Shown here: positions 33,436 through 45,628 of the stretch, piece by piece | Layout: each line of letters opens with the position of its first letter | Numbering within the stretch: the first letter of the stretch is position 1 | Origin: Lepiota brunneoincarnata | Lineage: Eukaryota > Basidiomycota > Agaricomycetes > Agaricales > Agaricaceae | Assembly: GCA_023014365.1 (NCBI GenBank) | Contig: JAEBUN010000044.1 | Location: forward strand, 186,001-250,000 | DNA: 64,000 nucleotides | Direction: 5' to 3' | Program-made: the position numbers and the translations under genes | Notes under the pieces: model-generated | What the model saw: the letters and a program-made list of their open reading frames with translations, nothing else | Told to the model about the DNA's origin: nothing | The model's database searches: none

Positions 33436-34260
33436 ACTCATAAGTAAAACTTGTTGTAGTGCTTATAGTAGATAGAACAGTTTTATTTTATTATAAAGTT
33501 TCTTTATATGGTAGCTTAATAAGTGTAGCAGAACAGATTCCTCAGTAAATTCCATTTTTGATATTAGGATTTGAGAAGGGTACAAGAACATATACTTTTA
33601 CTCCTACTACTCACCAAATCCTGCCAGAATCTCAAGGTTTAGCACATCCCTTGCCAGACACTATTTAAAACAGGCTATGACAAGTATTCTTTGTGGTTTT
33701 GCCTCCTAAATACACTGTGAGGCCAGATATGTGGAAAATTACATTAGAAATCATAGGGATTCCCAGCAAATTATTAAAGAATTATGATCCTTTTCTGAAA
33801 AAATGACATTATCTGTTGGGATTCTCATTACATCATTATTACATACCCTCTGAAAAACAACACTATATAGTAGGATTCTTGTTTCTTGATGATTTCTGAC
33901 ATAAATTACTATGTGTTTGGTCCTACAGTGATACACTTGTGTTACCTCTTACTGGGGGTGGTACAGATAGGTTTTTTGATAAACTGACAACGACAAGCAA
34001 ATATCTTTTCATCATTGGCCTGAAGTAGTCATAGAAAGGTCATATCATGCCATGTTTGTTGGAAGGCTGGCTTCTCAGAAATACTAAGGCATGCAAAGGA
34101 AAGAGCTAGCAAAGTAACCATCCTGAATGTAAATGACTAGTCAAGCTCCATCCCAATTTGCCCAATGATTGTCATGTTAATTAATCTCTTCAGTCTGATG
34201 AATATTTATATAGGAAATACAGGGTAAGTAGGATGGGTACATGGTCCATTATTGAATCAT
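33436..34260. other. AT-rich end of the transposon island, nothing recognised
   Basis: Short frames only. The 61-codon minus frame at 33751-33936 has no motif. Confidence 0.4.
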
Positions 34261-34288
34261 GAAGTCGTCAACAGTTCCTGCCATCCAA

Positions 34289-35390
34289 TCACTGAGAATC
34301 ACCAACCGCCGTTTTATCACTCTCACCCGTCGACGCCGACTTCAAAATCGGCCGGGGTGAAGGCACATACCTCGGAAGGCTCTCAACTGGCTTCGTAATC
34401 AAATACCCTTTGTACGCCGCAGCCTTTTCTGACTGTCTGCCAAACCCCATCCCACTAAAGTGGTCCTTCCCCGATGGCGAACCGCCAACATTTAGTTTCT
34501 TGTCTTCGTCGCTCGGGTTCCACTTCCCCAGATGTGATGAAACGGACTTGGCGACACCAATTCCTTGTTGTACAGGCGTAGGAAGCAATTTCTTGGCGTC
34601 CTGGCGCCAGAATGTGATTGATCGTTTGGACTTGGCACCTTCGCGGAAGATGAGGCCTAGGAGGACGTGCAAGCATCCGATGGAGAAGAGGAAGAAGGCG
34701 GAGACGAGGGTGAAGGTATCTACGCGATGCGAGAGAACGGCAGCGCCGATCCTACAACAGTTGGAGTCTCAGCGAATTTTAAGTTCTGAGAAAGAAAAAA
34801 GTGTGTACTCACAGCATCTGTATCACGCCTAATGCACCTAGTCCAAAATCTTTGCCCAGCACAGGGAAGAAGCGAGTGAAAAAGCTGGCGGGGAACCCAA
34901 ATTCGGAAAAGACAAGGACGATGACTTGGCCGATGATAAAGAGTCTATTGAGAACCGCCCAGAATACGCCTGCTGGTTGGTTCGGAACCGTACTCCCTCT
35001 GAACAATACGATGCAGTCAGTACTGCGAAAGGTGGAGAGTTATTGGGAACATACACTATGTAATCTGCCACCATCACCGTCGAGTTGGATGAAGAAGTGC
35101 CGTTATTCCCGCCAGCAGCTCCAAACCGGTTGACAGCCTTGATATCATTAGCGAGCGTAACAGTGTTGCTTGCAAGCACGAGGAGGAGCGAGATGATGCT
35201 GAGTATACGGATAATGTTGAGTCCAATGAAGAGGTCTGGGGAAAGCCAACTTCCATAAACAGTTCCGCTCGAGACATAGGGGATTGGACTTACAAGCGCG
35301 AGGAGGAAGCATCGTACCTGCTTGAGACGTATGGAGGGGTGTTTAACGTCGGATAAAGCGCACTCTAACGCAAAGAATCTGGGGGACGAT
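34289..35390 (-). CDS. Four-TM fungal membrane protein of unknown function
   Basis: Exons join by GT-AG introns (about 34752-34813, 34998-35055 and 35270-35335). The reading SWLSPDLFIGLNIIRILSII leads into TM1, then VTLANDIKAVNRF. TM2 is VFWAVLNRLFIIGQVIVLVF, TM3 lies near GLGALGVIQMLIGAAVLSHR, and TM4 is TLVSAFFLFSIGCLHVLLGL. A basic cytoplasmic tail with short conserved boxes (KRSITFWRQDAKKLLP, KGYLITKPVE) ends at 34289. A FIGLN...SL..V.A..I.TL..DI.AV signature occurs in a widespread uncharacterised fungal family. The start codon is not clear; the first exon probably lies near 35340-35400. Confidence 0.7.
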
Positions 35391-35399
35391 GAACCAGCG

Positions 35400-36021
35400 T
35401 CCGTTGGGGGGCAGCAAGGATAAGTGCAGGCAACAGCGGGGAGGAACGAGGGGCGTGGCCAGCACGGTCTAAAGTGTAGAGAACGTGGGTGAGAGAGAAC
35501 GAGAGAAAAGAAGCCGCGACGCGTGCCCGGCGACCAAAAACCGCACGATGGAACCAAGTTGTGGAGAGCAAGTGAAAGACCCTAGCGAAGCCTTAAGTAT
35601 CGCGACCCTCAGCGCAGAAACAAGGCCCCATCGTTGTCACCGTAAAGCAGAATACAATGGACGAATCCCAGAGCGCATTGTTCTCCTCATTGTTCTTTGT
35701 CTATTTTGGGAATCACTGGGCCTGTCATTGATAGTCACACGTGTCACGCTGCGTGACTTGGCATGGCGGATCGGAGAGGACAACAGCGTTGGCATAACGA
35801 CCAGTGGACATCGACGATAGGTGGGACGGCTCTCAGTATATCGTGTCATTTGAACATGCAGCTGGCTACAGGAATGCAAAAATCAGAACAAAAAAATCCA
35901 TCAGGCGCACCAACTAGTATGACAAGTCCTCTGTGGTACATATTAAGGAGGCGGTAACGGGGAACTGTTATGGTAAAGTTCGCAGCCGTAGGGTTAGGTG
36001 TACAATATCCGGTGGTGCCCT
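35400..36021. other. Spacer, no gene seen
   Basis: About 600 bp between the membrane-protein start and the stop of the C2/MUN gene. Open frames on both strands lack motifs; it likely contains promoter and 3' UTR. Confidence 0.4.
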
Positions 36022-39000
36022 CTAATGTTTCTGTGGGGGCAAAGGTGGAACAGGAGGCGCTTGACTAAGAGGTCTATTCCCCGAGGGTCTTCTTGCCCTC
36101 CTCTCCTCGAGCTCCCTCGCGCGCTGCTCCTGCTCAGCCTGCATGGTAGCCATAATTTGCATCTGTTGTGCAATGAACTCCTGCGTTCTAGGCCTTTCAA
36201 ACAATCGTTAAGGCAGCAGGGGGAGATTAATGGACAAATACCCTACCTCATTCGCAAGATTCGCATAATAGTCTGTTCACTCGTAGACTCCGTCTCCTGC
36301 TTCTCCTTCTTCCGCTCCTTGATCGTCCCAAGATTCCGTTGGTGATACACACTCTTTACGCGTTTCTTTATCGTGGGTGCCTGCCGTAGACCCAATTGCA
36401 TCATCCGTACACATTCTTCCATTAGTGCATCGCTGGAAATATTTTAGTTAAATCTTGAACTGGGGGAGAAAAGAGAGTAACACACGTATGCCAGTCGTAG
36501 TACAAGCGAATTGACAGTATGTCACGATATTTCTGGTTCTGCAGCGTTTCCAGCGGAACCGGACCTTCACCTCCTGCATAAAAGTAGTCCTTCAGGAACT
36601 GTGTTACTAATTAGCAAACCAAGAGCTTTTGTCGGAAACGGACGGTGAGCGCACCTTCAGCCACTTGAACACGATATCCACCTCCTTATCACTCAACGGT
36701 TTCATTTCGCTTGGAACGTCCGACAATGGGGGTATCAGCAACCCCTCAATCACAGTCAAAATTTCCTTCCACACCCTCGTCATCACCATCTCCTTCGCTG
36801 TATCACTCAGATACGTATTCAGCGTCTGCAAGTTCGCGTCAAAGTAATCGAACAAAGGCAAAATTGCCTGTTCAATCTCAACATCCGTAAGCTCCTCCGG
36901 CCTCACACGTGGCTTCTCGTTCGATGGAAGAGGTATTTGCACTTCAGCCACAGAGGCTCCGACAGCAGAGCGGTAGAGTGTTGTGATGTTCCCCAGGGCT
37001 TTGTTATAATCTAGTCCTTGTTCTCGGGATTTAAGTAGAGTCTTGACCACGTTCCGGGAGAGACATTGTTGGATAAACGGTAACATCTATATCCTATCAG
37101 AAAGATTGAAGGATGAAAGAAGTCACTCGCCTTGTCGATGAATATTCTCAACATATCTGCTTCAGCTCTCTTCAACGAGCGGAATGCCCGCCCAAAGTAG
37201 AACTGAATGTCGTCCTTCTCCCCCTCCATGCTCACTCGCACTAAAATCCGCCCCTGCGTATCCAGGTCCATCCATAGTTCATGTGTCAACAAGTCCCCAA
37301 ATCGTCTGGGATCAAGACACAGATACGCCCGTCCCACAATATCATGCTTCCCAACCAGCGCCCTATCACGCACACTGACCATCACCCATAGTGGCTTCTC
37401 AACAGAGATGTCAGCTGTCTCTTCCCCTATAATACGGTTGTTAGAATATACTACTACACCACAGAGAAGGAAGACAAGTCACTCACACCTAGGATTCGAC
37501 GACTCGTAGATCGTCCTGGTCTTTGCCAACCTCTTGCCGTTCTCATCACTCAACGTCACAAATGTATCCAATCTGGACGATGGACTACTGTCCAAGGGCA
37601 CCAAGTCCTCCGCGATTACAATCTTCACGGAAAACAAAAAAGTGTTCCGTTCTGTTTTTTCTGGGATGGGTGGCGCGTGCTTTAACACCTCCGATACCTT
37701 GTCCGCTTGCATCTGCTGGTACATCTTGTCCAGAAGCTTACGTGCAGCCTCAATATTATTCAACTTGACGCAAGATTCTGGACGGAAGTTGAAAGGCTCG
37801 ACTTTTTTCTCGCCCGTAATCGCCAGTTGACGTGCTTTTTCAAGCCAAGCCGAGGACTTCTGAGGTTGGAGGTAGTCTGTCGGACGAGGATACATTTCGG
37901 TAAGAAAGAGGGATTCCACACTGCGACGGTACTGTTCCAAGGCATTGGATATACTCTGAAAACATTTTGTTAATATAGTGTCATATCACTCAGTAAGTCT
38001 ATACCTTAGAGAGATGTGTAAAGAACCGTGCTTCCTGATAGTCATCTGCCCATTCAAGGTCTTGCAGAAAGTTGATGGGACTTCGAAGAGAGTCGAAGAG
38101 GTCCATGATAGAGGAACTATGCCCTTCAGAACCTTCTGCTTCAAACTTGTCTGCTGCAATAGCCTAACCAAATATGAGTAGTTAACCAAGGAGATGAAAC
38201 AAAACACGTACGGCATCAACCCATTGCTCTGTCTTATTCTCGGTGTTGATCAGCCACTGTCTCACATATGGCTCAAAGAACTCCGACAATTTAAAGTTCA
38301 GATCATCCCTATATCAGAGCTACATCGGCCTACGAACGGGGCAAAGTGGGCGTGAGGGAGGGCTCACCGGGAACAAAACGCGTTGTACATATCCAGCATC
38401 ACCTTTGATCGCCGATACAACGCAAAGATATCCTGAATGGGTACGTCCGGCGTCGGGCCATTCATCGACGATTCGAACAGCCTCTTCTGCGAGTTCTGTA
38501 CTTCCGTCGTCAGATATGGCACGGCAATCTCGACGTAGAGGGAGACAATGTCCAAGTGTCTGCACTTTCGTAAGTCTTGGGTAAAATAGCGCAAATTTTA
38601 GAGGTACTCGCCCGAATACAGGCTCCGGGAACCTCTTGTCCAGTAGCTTCGCATTCTTCTCGATCTCGTCCGTCATCAACAATAATGGCAGAGCCCTGTT
38701 AACACCAGGAGCTGCCTGCAATTCTCTAATTCTCATTTCAGACCATTCCGCGGACACCTGTCGTATTCGTTCCTGGATGTCCCCCATCCGCGCAGGCACG
38801 TCGATATCCGTCCGGTCTAGCAGACCACCGTCCCGTATCTGTTCTAGCACGGAAACGTAGGGGTTAATGTCGGATGGCTTGAGACTCGGCATAGTATCCA
38901 TAGCATGATATAGCGAGGATAGGAATATATTAAAAAGGCTACCGTAGGCGCTCACAAGGTGGTCAATCTTGTGAATCCGTTAGTTCGAGCGGGGAGGTAA

Positions 39001-40753
39001 TGCAAAGTGCTCACGTCCGGAACTGTCCAGTAATCAATAGATGTATCACTCATCGCCTTCTGCACTCCCTGTAGCGCCTCCGGTATACACTCCATAGGAA
39101 CTTCATTTCGTTCATAAAACTGCTTCACCAAATCGAGGAAACATGTCGCCCGATAAGCATGCCCTATCCGCCAACGCAAAGCACACTCATTCAGAAGGTC
39201 CAGATGAAGTGGCGAGAGAATCCCTAGTGACACTTCATCGTTGTCATCAACCTCCGGACTTAACATAACCTCCAAATCGGCGATCAAACAACACTCCACA
39301 AGCCGCTTATAGTATTTTTTCGGGTTTGGTGGGATGAACGTGAAATGATGGCCGACAGGAAGATCGTCATCTGGATCGTAATAGTCATTATAGGCGTCAC
39401 CGTACATCGATCGCCTGCTGCTGATGGATCCTGTTCGCAAAGCTCCACCGCCATGGGACTCGTAGGTCGAAGACGGCCGTCCAGAGTTGGCCAAATAGCC
39501 ATCCGACGTTGTCGATTTCGCGAGTTCGGGGTTTAACTGGATCATTGCCATCATAAGCTGCTGTAAATGTGTCGATTCGAGTGTTTTCCAATGCTGCCAG
39601 GCCGCCTCACTCTCGAAATCCTCCCTACGACCAGGGAACGCAGCGCCAGCGCTGATATTCTTCAGGCACATCTGCAGACAGCCAGCATTTAACAACTTCT
39701 CCCTTATCATCGGAAGCTTACACGCACTTTCAGGTCTGTGATGGCGGCCTGCACACACCTCTATCATTAGCTTATCGGCGTTTGTTGTATCTGATCGGGT
39801 CCGTACCTTCTCGGTAACAACACTGCCCCTGAGCTTGTCCACCTCCATCTGCACATCATGGTCGGACATCTTGAGAAGCTTTGCCACGGCCCTCACAAGC
39901 CGCATATCCGCAGCACTTGTACTAACTCCCGAATGATAGCTCACAGAATCCCGATCCCGCGAGGTCGAACCCGAATCATATCCCGAATCACTGTAAGCAG
40001 CCGCAGGGGCCAATTTCGCAGTGTACGTATCAAGGCGTGATAGGAGCTCGGGAGACACATGGTTAACGTGCCTCAAGCACTCGCGGAGCATCTTGACGAA
40101 CTGGGCGATCTGATTGTTGAGTTCCAGTTTCCAGCCGTCACCGGCTGCAAGTGTGGGCTCTTTCTTGAGTACGCTGGTAGCGTGAGTAGCGAACATGAGA
40201 ATGAGATCTTCAATTTTTCTGTTCTCTTTCATCTGCCGCTTGAAACTGTCGACCATGAATTGTCCATAGAACTTGCCCATGGTCCGCCGGACAAGTTGGT
40301 CCGAGTATCTAAGGAGGGTCATGAGCTGGTTTGTTAACAGCCCCAACAGCATATCACAACATACCCGGGATCCTTCCCCATGGCAATGTCCTGCAACTTT
40401 TGCTCCAGCACTTTGAGCAATTTCTCTGGGAATTTGACACTCTTTGACCCGTCTCGGATACTATCAAACATATCACTGAGCGAAAAGTTGGATAGCGCTG
40501 ACAGCCGCGAGGAGTGTTCCCGTTCCCGTTCCCGTTCTCTGGGGTCATAATGAGGTATTTGCGGTGATTCTACAGGCTTGGGGATTGTGATATGGGCAAG
40601 GATTCTGTATGGCAACGGCTCAGAGAGGGGAGTTTGGAGGGGGGGAGGGAAGGGAATATTGCTCACGCTACACGCAGCACGTAACTGTGATATGATATCA
40701 GCGCACTGGTAAGATACGATAAACAAGGTTTCCGCACTCGAATAACTCTTCAT
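36022..40753 (-). CDS. Munc13-like C2/MUN (MHD) domain protein, Ync13 type
   Basis: A large multi-exon gene starting MKSYSSAETLFIVSYQCADI. The longest exon (to about 38960) is the helical MUN-like part: GKFYGQFMVDSFKRQMKENR, YYKRLVECCLIADLEVMLSP and CALRWRIGHAYRATCFLDLV. A C2 domain follows (about 37200-37700; FSVKIVIAEDLVPLDSS, DTFVTLSDENGKRLAKTRTI, then VSVRDRALVGKHDIVGRAYL). More MHD-like helices (ETEVDIVFKWLK-type region near 36640) and a Gln/Arg/Pro-rich tail ending PPLPPQKH complete it. The order of MHD, C2, MHD matches fungal Munc13 relatives such as fission yeast Ync13, which tether secretory vesicles during cytokinesis. The intron-exon model was followed only in part, so exon ends are approximate. 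Confidence 0.82.
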
Positions 40754-40990
40754 CCGTCACGCGATGTTTCGAAAGACGTTTTCCATGGGCGTAACTGTCA
40801 TAACTGCGCCTTGACATCGGTCGCGATTAGAAGTATCTATAACAGCAGCAGCGATGTAGAGGGTATGAAAGAGCAGGATGACAACAGAGGGGAATAATAA
40901 AGGGGAGTGTGCAGGGTAAGTCTCGGTGAGGGTAAGTAAAGGGGATGGATGATTACAGGAGATGAATTAGTCTTGGCAAGCAACGACAAA
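40754..40990. promoter_or_regulatory. 5' region of the C2/MUN gene
   Basis: About 240 bp separate the start codon from the pogo-like element, which sits in the upstream region of this gene. No specific motif was recognised. Confidence 0.35.
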
Positions 40991-40992
40991 TA

Positions 40993-41929
40993 CAGTGATC
41001 GACCGTCACTTGGGACACCAGATTGAGATTATTTTTTTCTGCTTGCTGTTGGCCCCATGCTACCATATAAATTATGCAGATGTATAGTAAGTAGTGTTCT
41101 ATATAACATAGAAGCTCATTAAAATAAATCCTGATACGACAACTGTTGGTATGTTTTTTTGAAAGTTTGACACTCAAAATTGCCAAAAACCGTCATTTGG
41201 GACAGTGTGACCAAGGTGTGACACCCAGCTATTAGTCGGCCTCCTTGACATCCCCACCAGCCTCTCCTTCACCAATCCCCGTCTCCTGCTCCACTAGAGC
41301 CTGAATTTCGGCTCTAGTAGCACATTTATGCCAATTTCCTTAATTTTGCCAGTGAAGAATGAAGTCCCTGAGGCTCTGGCATGCAGCAGCAGCAGCAGCA
41401 CCAAGCTTCTGGTTGAGTTCTGCTTGCTCTTTCTGCTTTTTTTGAGCAATATACTTGGCTTGAGCAATCATGAAGTATATGTGTCAGAATATGGCCACAA
41501 AAGAGAGGTTGGAAGGGAATACAGATTTTTGATTTTACGAGCATGCAAGTTCTACCTAAGCTGAATGTCACACTCTCAAAAAAAGTCAGCTAGCACTACA
41601 CTCTGAGCACCCAGGCATGTCAAATTTCACTTATGAATAACCTGAATGCATACCTACAGGTTTAGCCAACAATTGGGTCTATTTTCTCGGACTTAAATGA
41701 CATTTGATCTGACTCTGAAAGTTGTTCGGGTCCATTTTGAGTAATTTTGAGGAAAAAATCATATCTTCCTCCTTCACCTTGCCTTCAATCCTCATAAATT
41801 TTGGGATTCATATAGATACAGGTGGGTTACATTTTTGATGATTTTCCCAAGGTATTTACTTTAGGGGCTGAGGTACAATTGTTGATTGACCCAAGTGACG
41901 GTGGTGTCCCAAGTGACGGTCGATCACTG
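40993..41929 (-). mobile_element. pogo/Tc1-superfamily short element (non-autonomous, 937 bp)
   Basis: A perfect 28-bp inverted repeat starts CAGTGATCGACCGTCA at 40993 and closes at 41929, with TA on each side (40991-40992 and 41930-41931). CAGT-type ends and a TA duplication are typical of pogo/Fot1-like elements. Inside, the minus strand 41220-41500 reads MIAQAKYIAQKKQKEQAELN then an Ala run and LRDFILHWQN, which looks like the C-terminal tail of a fungal pogo transposase. The catalytic domain is missing. The motif CCCAAGTGACGGT is repeated at 41889-41901 and 41908-41920, perhaps an extra binding site. Confidence 0.85.
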
Positions 41930-42015
41930 TATCAGATACCCCAGCGAGACTCTCACGACAATCATAAGAATAAATCATTAGCTTTAAATATGCTACTATA
42001 ATCGTTAACAAACTT

Positions 42016-44901
42016 CTACAGCTCGTCATGCTTCGGCTCCTGTTCCGGAGAGGGCGTCGATTCTGCACCTTCCGCAGTCTCCCTCTCCGTCGCCACCTCA
42101 GTTTGCTTCACACTCTCTTCCTCCACTGTCTTGGTCACCTTGGGCTTCTTAACCTTTGGCACCTTCCTCCTCACCAACTTATACAGCTGCGTCTCAAGAA
42201 CTTTCACTCGCGCCTTCATCTCCGTCGTCTCAATCACTGGGTCTTCGTACGACTTGACCAGCTTCTGCTTTTCCACCCACTCGTGCAACCACGACTCGTG
42301 TTCCTTGAGTATCTTCTCCAGCGAATCAAGCTCCTCCTTGGTCCATTTCGACGGAAGGCCAACTTCCGTTTCTGCCGTGAGGTTTTGTCGGGCCTCGGTA
42401 AGGAACATGCGAGTATGGAAGTTCCACATTTGGCTATTATTCAGAGCCTGGGGGAAAGCTTCAATCTCCTTGTACCGATGAACAATCGGTTTCTCAAGGG
42501 TCCTTTCCGATAAATTCAGCATACAAGCACCTAAGAATTGGAACGGGAACATACTCGAGTGCAATCCGTTTGTCAAGCAACTGCGATGTTTCAGCCAGAT
42601 CTCCACGTTCAAACAACCACTGGAATGACTCGTCCAGCTTGGCCGCGATTGCCTGACGCTCAGGCTCCTGCGAGCACTTCTTAAACGGTGTCTCCGAGTT
42701 CTCATCATCGAGAAGGTCACGGAGGCGGTATAGGTAACTCTCAAACGTGTTCCGGGCCTCCTCGCGACGGGCTTTGGAAGCCTCCTCCTGGTCGATAACC
42801 CGCAGCCTAACAAGCCATTATTCATGTGTGAACCAAGGCACTAACAACGAACTACACACCTCTTTCTAGACTTTTGCTTCTCGGAAACCGTCATAGGAGG
42901 AATCGTTGTGAACCGGACAGTAACATTCAGCGCAATGGTATTCTCCACAGGAGCCTTTTTCTCAGGAGTAGGCTCTGCGGCAGGTGAGGACGAACTAGCA
43001 GATCCGGAAGTCGCCGCTTCCGATCCCTCAGTGGTTTCTCTAGGCGGGGTATTTTCAGCCGTTCCCGTGGAGGTCTCAGGCGTCGAGCTGCTTCCAGCGA
43101 AAAACCCTTTCAATTTACCTAAAGCTCAGTGTCAGCCTGTATCAAATTATCAGAAAAAATAGTAATACCAGTGATGCTGTCATCCTTGATCTCGCCAAAG
43201 GCAATAGCATCAGAGACGCTAATGAACCCGGATTCCGAGAGGGTGATGGTGGCTTTTACAACGGGATCAATGGCACCACGCTCCGTAAGGTTACCAATCG
43301 CCTCAGCGACGCCAACGAGATCAGCCTCCAGCATCCTTGTAGGGAAACCACTATAAAACATCATCAGCTTTGGGGAGGAAACTAACTACGCAAAGACTCA
43401 CGGAGCAACAGGACTCTTATAATCCAAATTGATCGTAAAGTCCTCCTTCCTCTTGAACGTCAAAGTCTTCTTCGTCCCAACTTTCGAACCCGCCGGGAAA
43501 AGCAACGTAGTGATGCTCCGAGGCTTCGAATCGGGGGAAGTCGCAGCAGCAGCATACGACGCCTGAACATCATATGCCCCAATATCATTTACCTTGATAT
43601 TCTTGGTCTTGAACTGCCTACTCAACCCAGCACCATGTAACGCCGCACCCAACACCGCCGCCTCATCCGCATTCACATTGAACGCCAACTTGTCCTCCCC
43701 AAAAGCAGCCTTTAACGCAGCCTGAATCATTGGCGTCCTCGTACCCCCACCCGTCAAAATCACCGAACTCACTTCTCCCAACCCAAGCCCCGCCATCTCC
43801 AGCGCATCAAATATCGGTTTCACAAACCTCGGCTTGAGATCCTCACATACACCCTCAAACTCCGCCCTCGTCACCTTGCCCCTAAAATCGATATCATACG
43901 CCAAACTCTCCACAGACGACATTGCCTCCGTATTCGCACTCAAAATCGTCTTGACCCGATTCGCCTCCTTCCACAACTTGGCCATTGCCCTCTTATCTGC
44001 CTTCACATCCTTCCCATGCTTCTCCTCAAATGCACCAACCAGAATCTCCCTCAACCGCCTATCCAACTCCAACCCGCCCACACCCTCTATCCCATCCTGT
44101 ACCCACAACCGAAATCTGCGTCCCCGTCTTGTCTTTCACACTCGAAAACCCAACAACCGTAGCTTTGATCGACGACGCCCCAGCATCATAGATAATATGA
44201 TACTCCACCCCGCCATTAAAGCTCCTCGTCATGGCATAATTAACGGCCACAGCCGTCCCATCATTGATAAGCGCCAAAGTCTTGAGTCCCGAAATTTCTA
44301 TTGCATCCACAACCGCATCACGCTCGAATTGGGAATAATACGGCGGGACAGTCACAATCACATCTCGGACCTTTTCCTGCGCAAACGTCTCGGCGAGGTC
44401 CTTGACGTACGAAAATTGCATAGCAATTAGCTCCTCTGCGCTCCACACCTGGGAGCTACCGCTCGACTTGAGCGCGACGGTCTTGCGATTTGTCTCCACA
44501 ATGTCCGCAGTGGATATTTTAGTGTAGAACGAAACAGCTTCGGAGTCATATGGCGCTGCTTGGAGGAGCTTGACGTCTAGGAAGACGTCACTAGGGAATC
44601 TTGAGGCCTATAACCAACAAAAAGTTACCACGTCAGTACACCTGGCTCTTTGGCGAGTTAGACAGAAACAACATACAAGGTTAAAGGCGTCGCTTCCAAA
44701 CAACCTATCACTTTTTTTCCACCCCACCACGGACGGAATCTTCCTCTTCGAATCCTTGTTCAATAGCACATCGAACGGCACGCCAGGTTTCATTAGCGAG
44801 GCCTTCATGAAGTCCGTGCCATAATCAATCGCAAGCAGCGACGCCTCGACCGCCAGAGGTGCAAGGAGCGAAAGCACGCTCCAGACTGTGGTGAAGCGCA
44901 T
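42016..44901 (-). CDS. LHS1: ER Hsp70-like chaperone (Lhs1/HYOU1, Grp170 type) ending in HDEL
   Basis: It begins with a signal peptide (MRFTTVWSVLSLLAPLAVEA) and then SLLAIDYGTDFMKASLMKPG, the Hsp70 phosphate-1 loop in its Lhs1 form. VIVTVPPYYSQFERDAVVDA, LINDGTAVAVNYAMTR and VILTGGGTRTPMIQAALKAA mark the nucleotide-binding domain. The beta domain, an extended acidic loop and a long helical C-terminus follow (LEKPIVHRYKEIEAFPQALN), ending EPKHDEL, an ER-retention signal. Lhs1 is the nucleotide-exchange factor of the lumenal Hsp70 Kar2/BiP. Introns include 42521-42570 (about 52 bp). One extra T near 44090 breaks the frame between GTGWDRG and VGGLELDRRLREI; no intron fits. The rest is intact. 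Confidence 0.93.
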
Positions 44902-45628
44902 CCTTTAACTGTGGTGCCAATAAAGTAAGGGAAGGAGGGTATTAACAGGGGGATATAGAGCTTTGGACACGAAATGTCATAAGAGTATGGGCTGGGCCAA
45001 ATTTCGGAGCTGTCGTCGTGGCAGACACGTCGTATTTAGCATCACGTGTACAACCGCGTCACTCACATCAATAAATTTCTATCTGATCACTGATGCCATT
45101 TCTATGTTACATGTTACATTGGTGGGGGGCAAATGTCCGTGTGTGTGGTGATAGAAACCTAGATCCAAAGAAAAACAGCGAGTCCCACGGGACAATGTTG
45201 AACATACGCAAAGAGATGTAGGGTGCGAGAGAGGAAAAAGAGAGGGAGAACAAAAATCGTATTCACTGGGAGCGCGTAAAGAACATGAACACAAAGAATG
45301 AGCAAGTGATACAGCGGGCTGCGAGGGGCGACGGGTGGAAACGGGAATATGTAGCAACCAAACGCAAAAGAAGAGTAATATGTAATGGTAATGGTAATTG
45401 AGAACCACAGACGTATAATAATCCGCCTTCTATTACATGCAATTCATGGAAAACTATAATGATGGTGCCTCCTTCAGATGGCAAAATGACTTTCAATGGG
45501 ATGAGTTGAGTGTAGATTGCATGCTCGAACTAAAAAAGGAAAAAGAAATGTAAGAAAAAAAGGAGAAACATCAGGGGAAAGAAAAAGAAAAAGAGGAAAA
45601 CACGAAAGAACGTCTGGGAACAAAACCT
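44902..45628. other. Spacer between the chaperone and importin beta-1 genes
   Basis: About 730 bp holding the chaperone promoter and the importin 3' UTR. Purine-rich tracts (45240-45600) occur; no coding sequence recognised. Confidence 0.4.

Larger units (their letters stand above)
26950..34260. mobile_element. AT-rich island of nested, decayed transposons
   Basis: Base composition changes abruptly after the eIF2D promoter and returns before 34289. The island contains pieces of gypsy gag, RT and RNase H on both strands, a Tc1 tail, a copy of the solo-LTR family and shorter LTR-like repeats. Most CpG sites are replaced by TpG or CpA, and coding remains are full of stops. This fits old insertions subject to cytosine methylation or RIP-like decay. 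No host gene was recognised inside. Confidence 0.85.

Noticed and set aside
42028..42513. 161-codon plus-strand frame
   Set aside because: Antisense of the Lhs1 C-terminal coding sequence, which is confirmed by HDEL and conserved motifs.
42521..42572. Frameshift in Lhs1 near the RIALE / TLEKP junction
   Set aside because: A 52-nt GT-AG intron ending GGAAAG restores the frame, so no mutation is needed.
44986..45627. Short minus-strand frames between Lhs1 and KAP95 as genes
   Set aside because: Cys/Ser/Phe-rich translations of purine tracts, without motifs or plausible starts.
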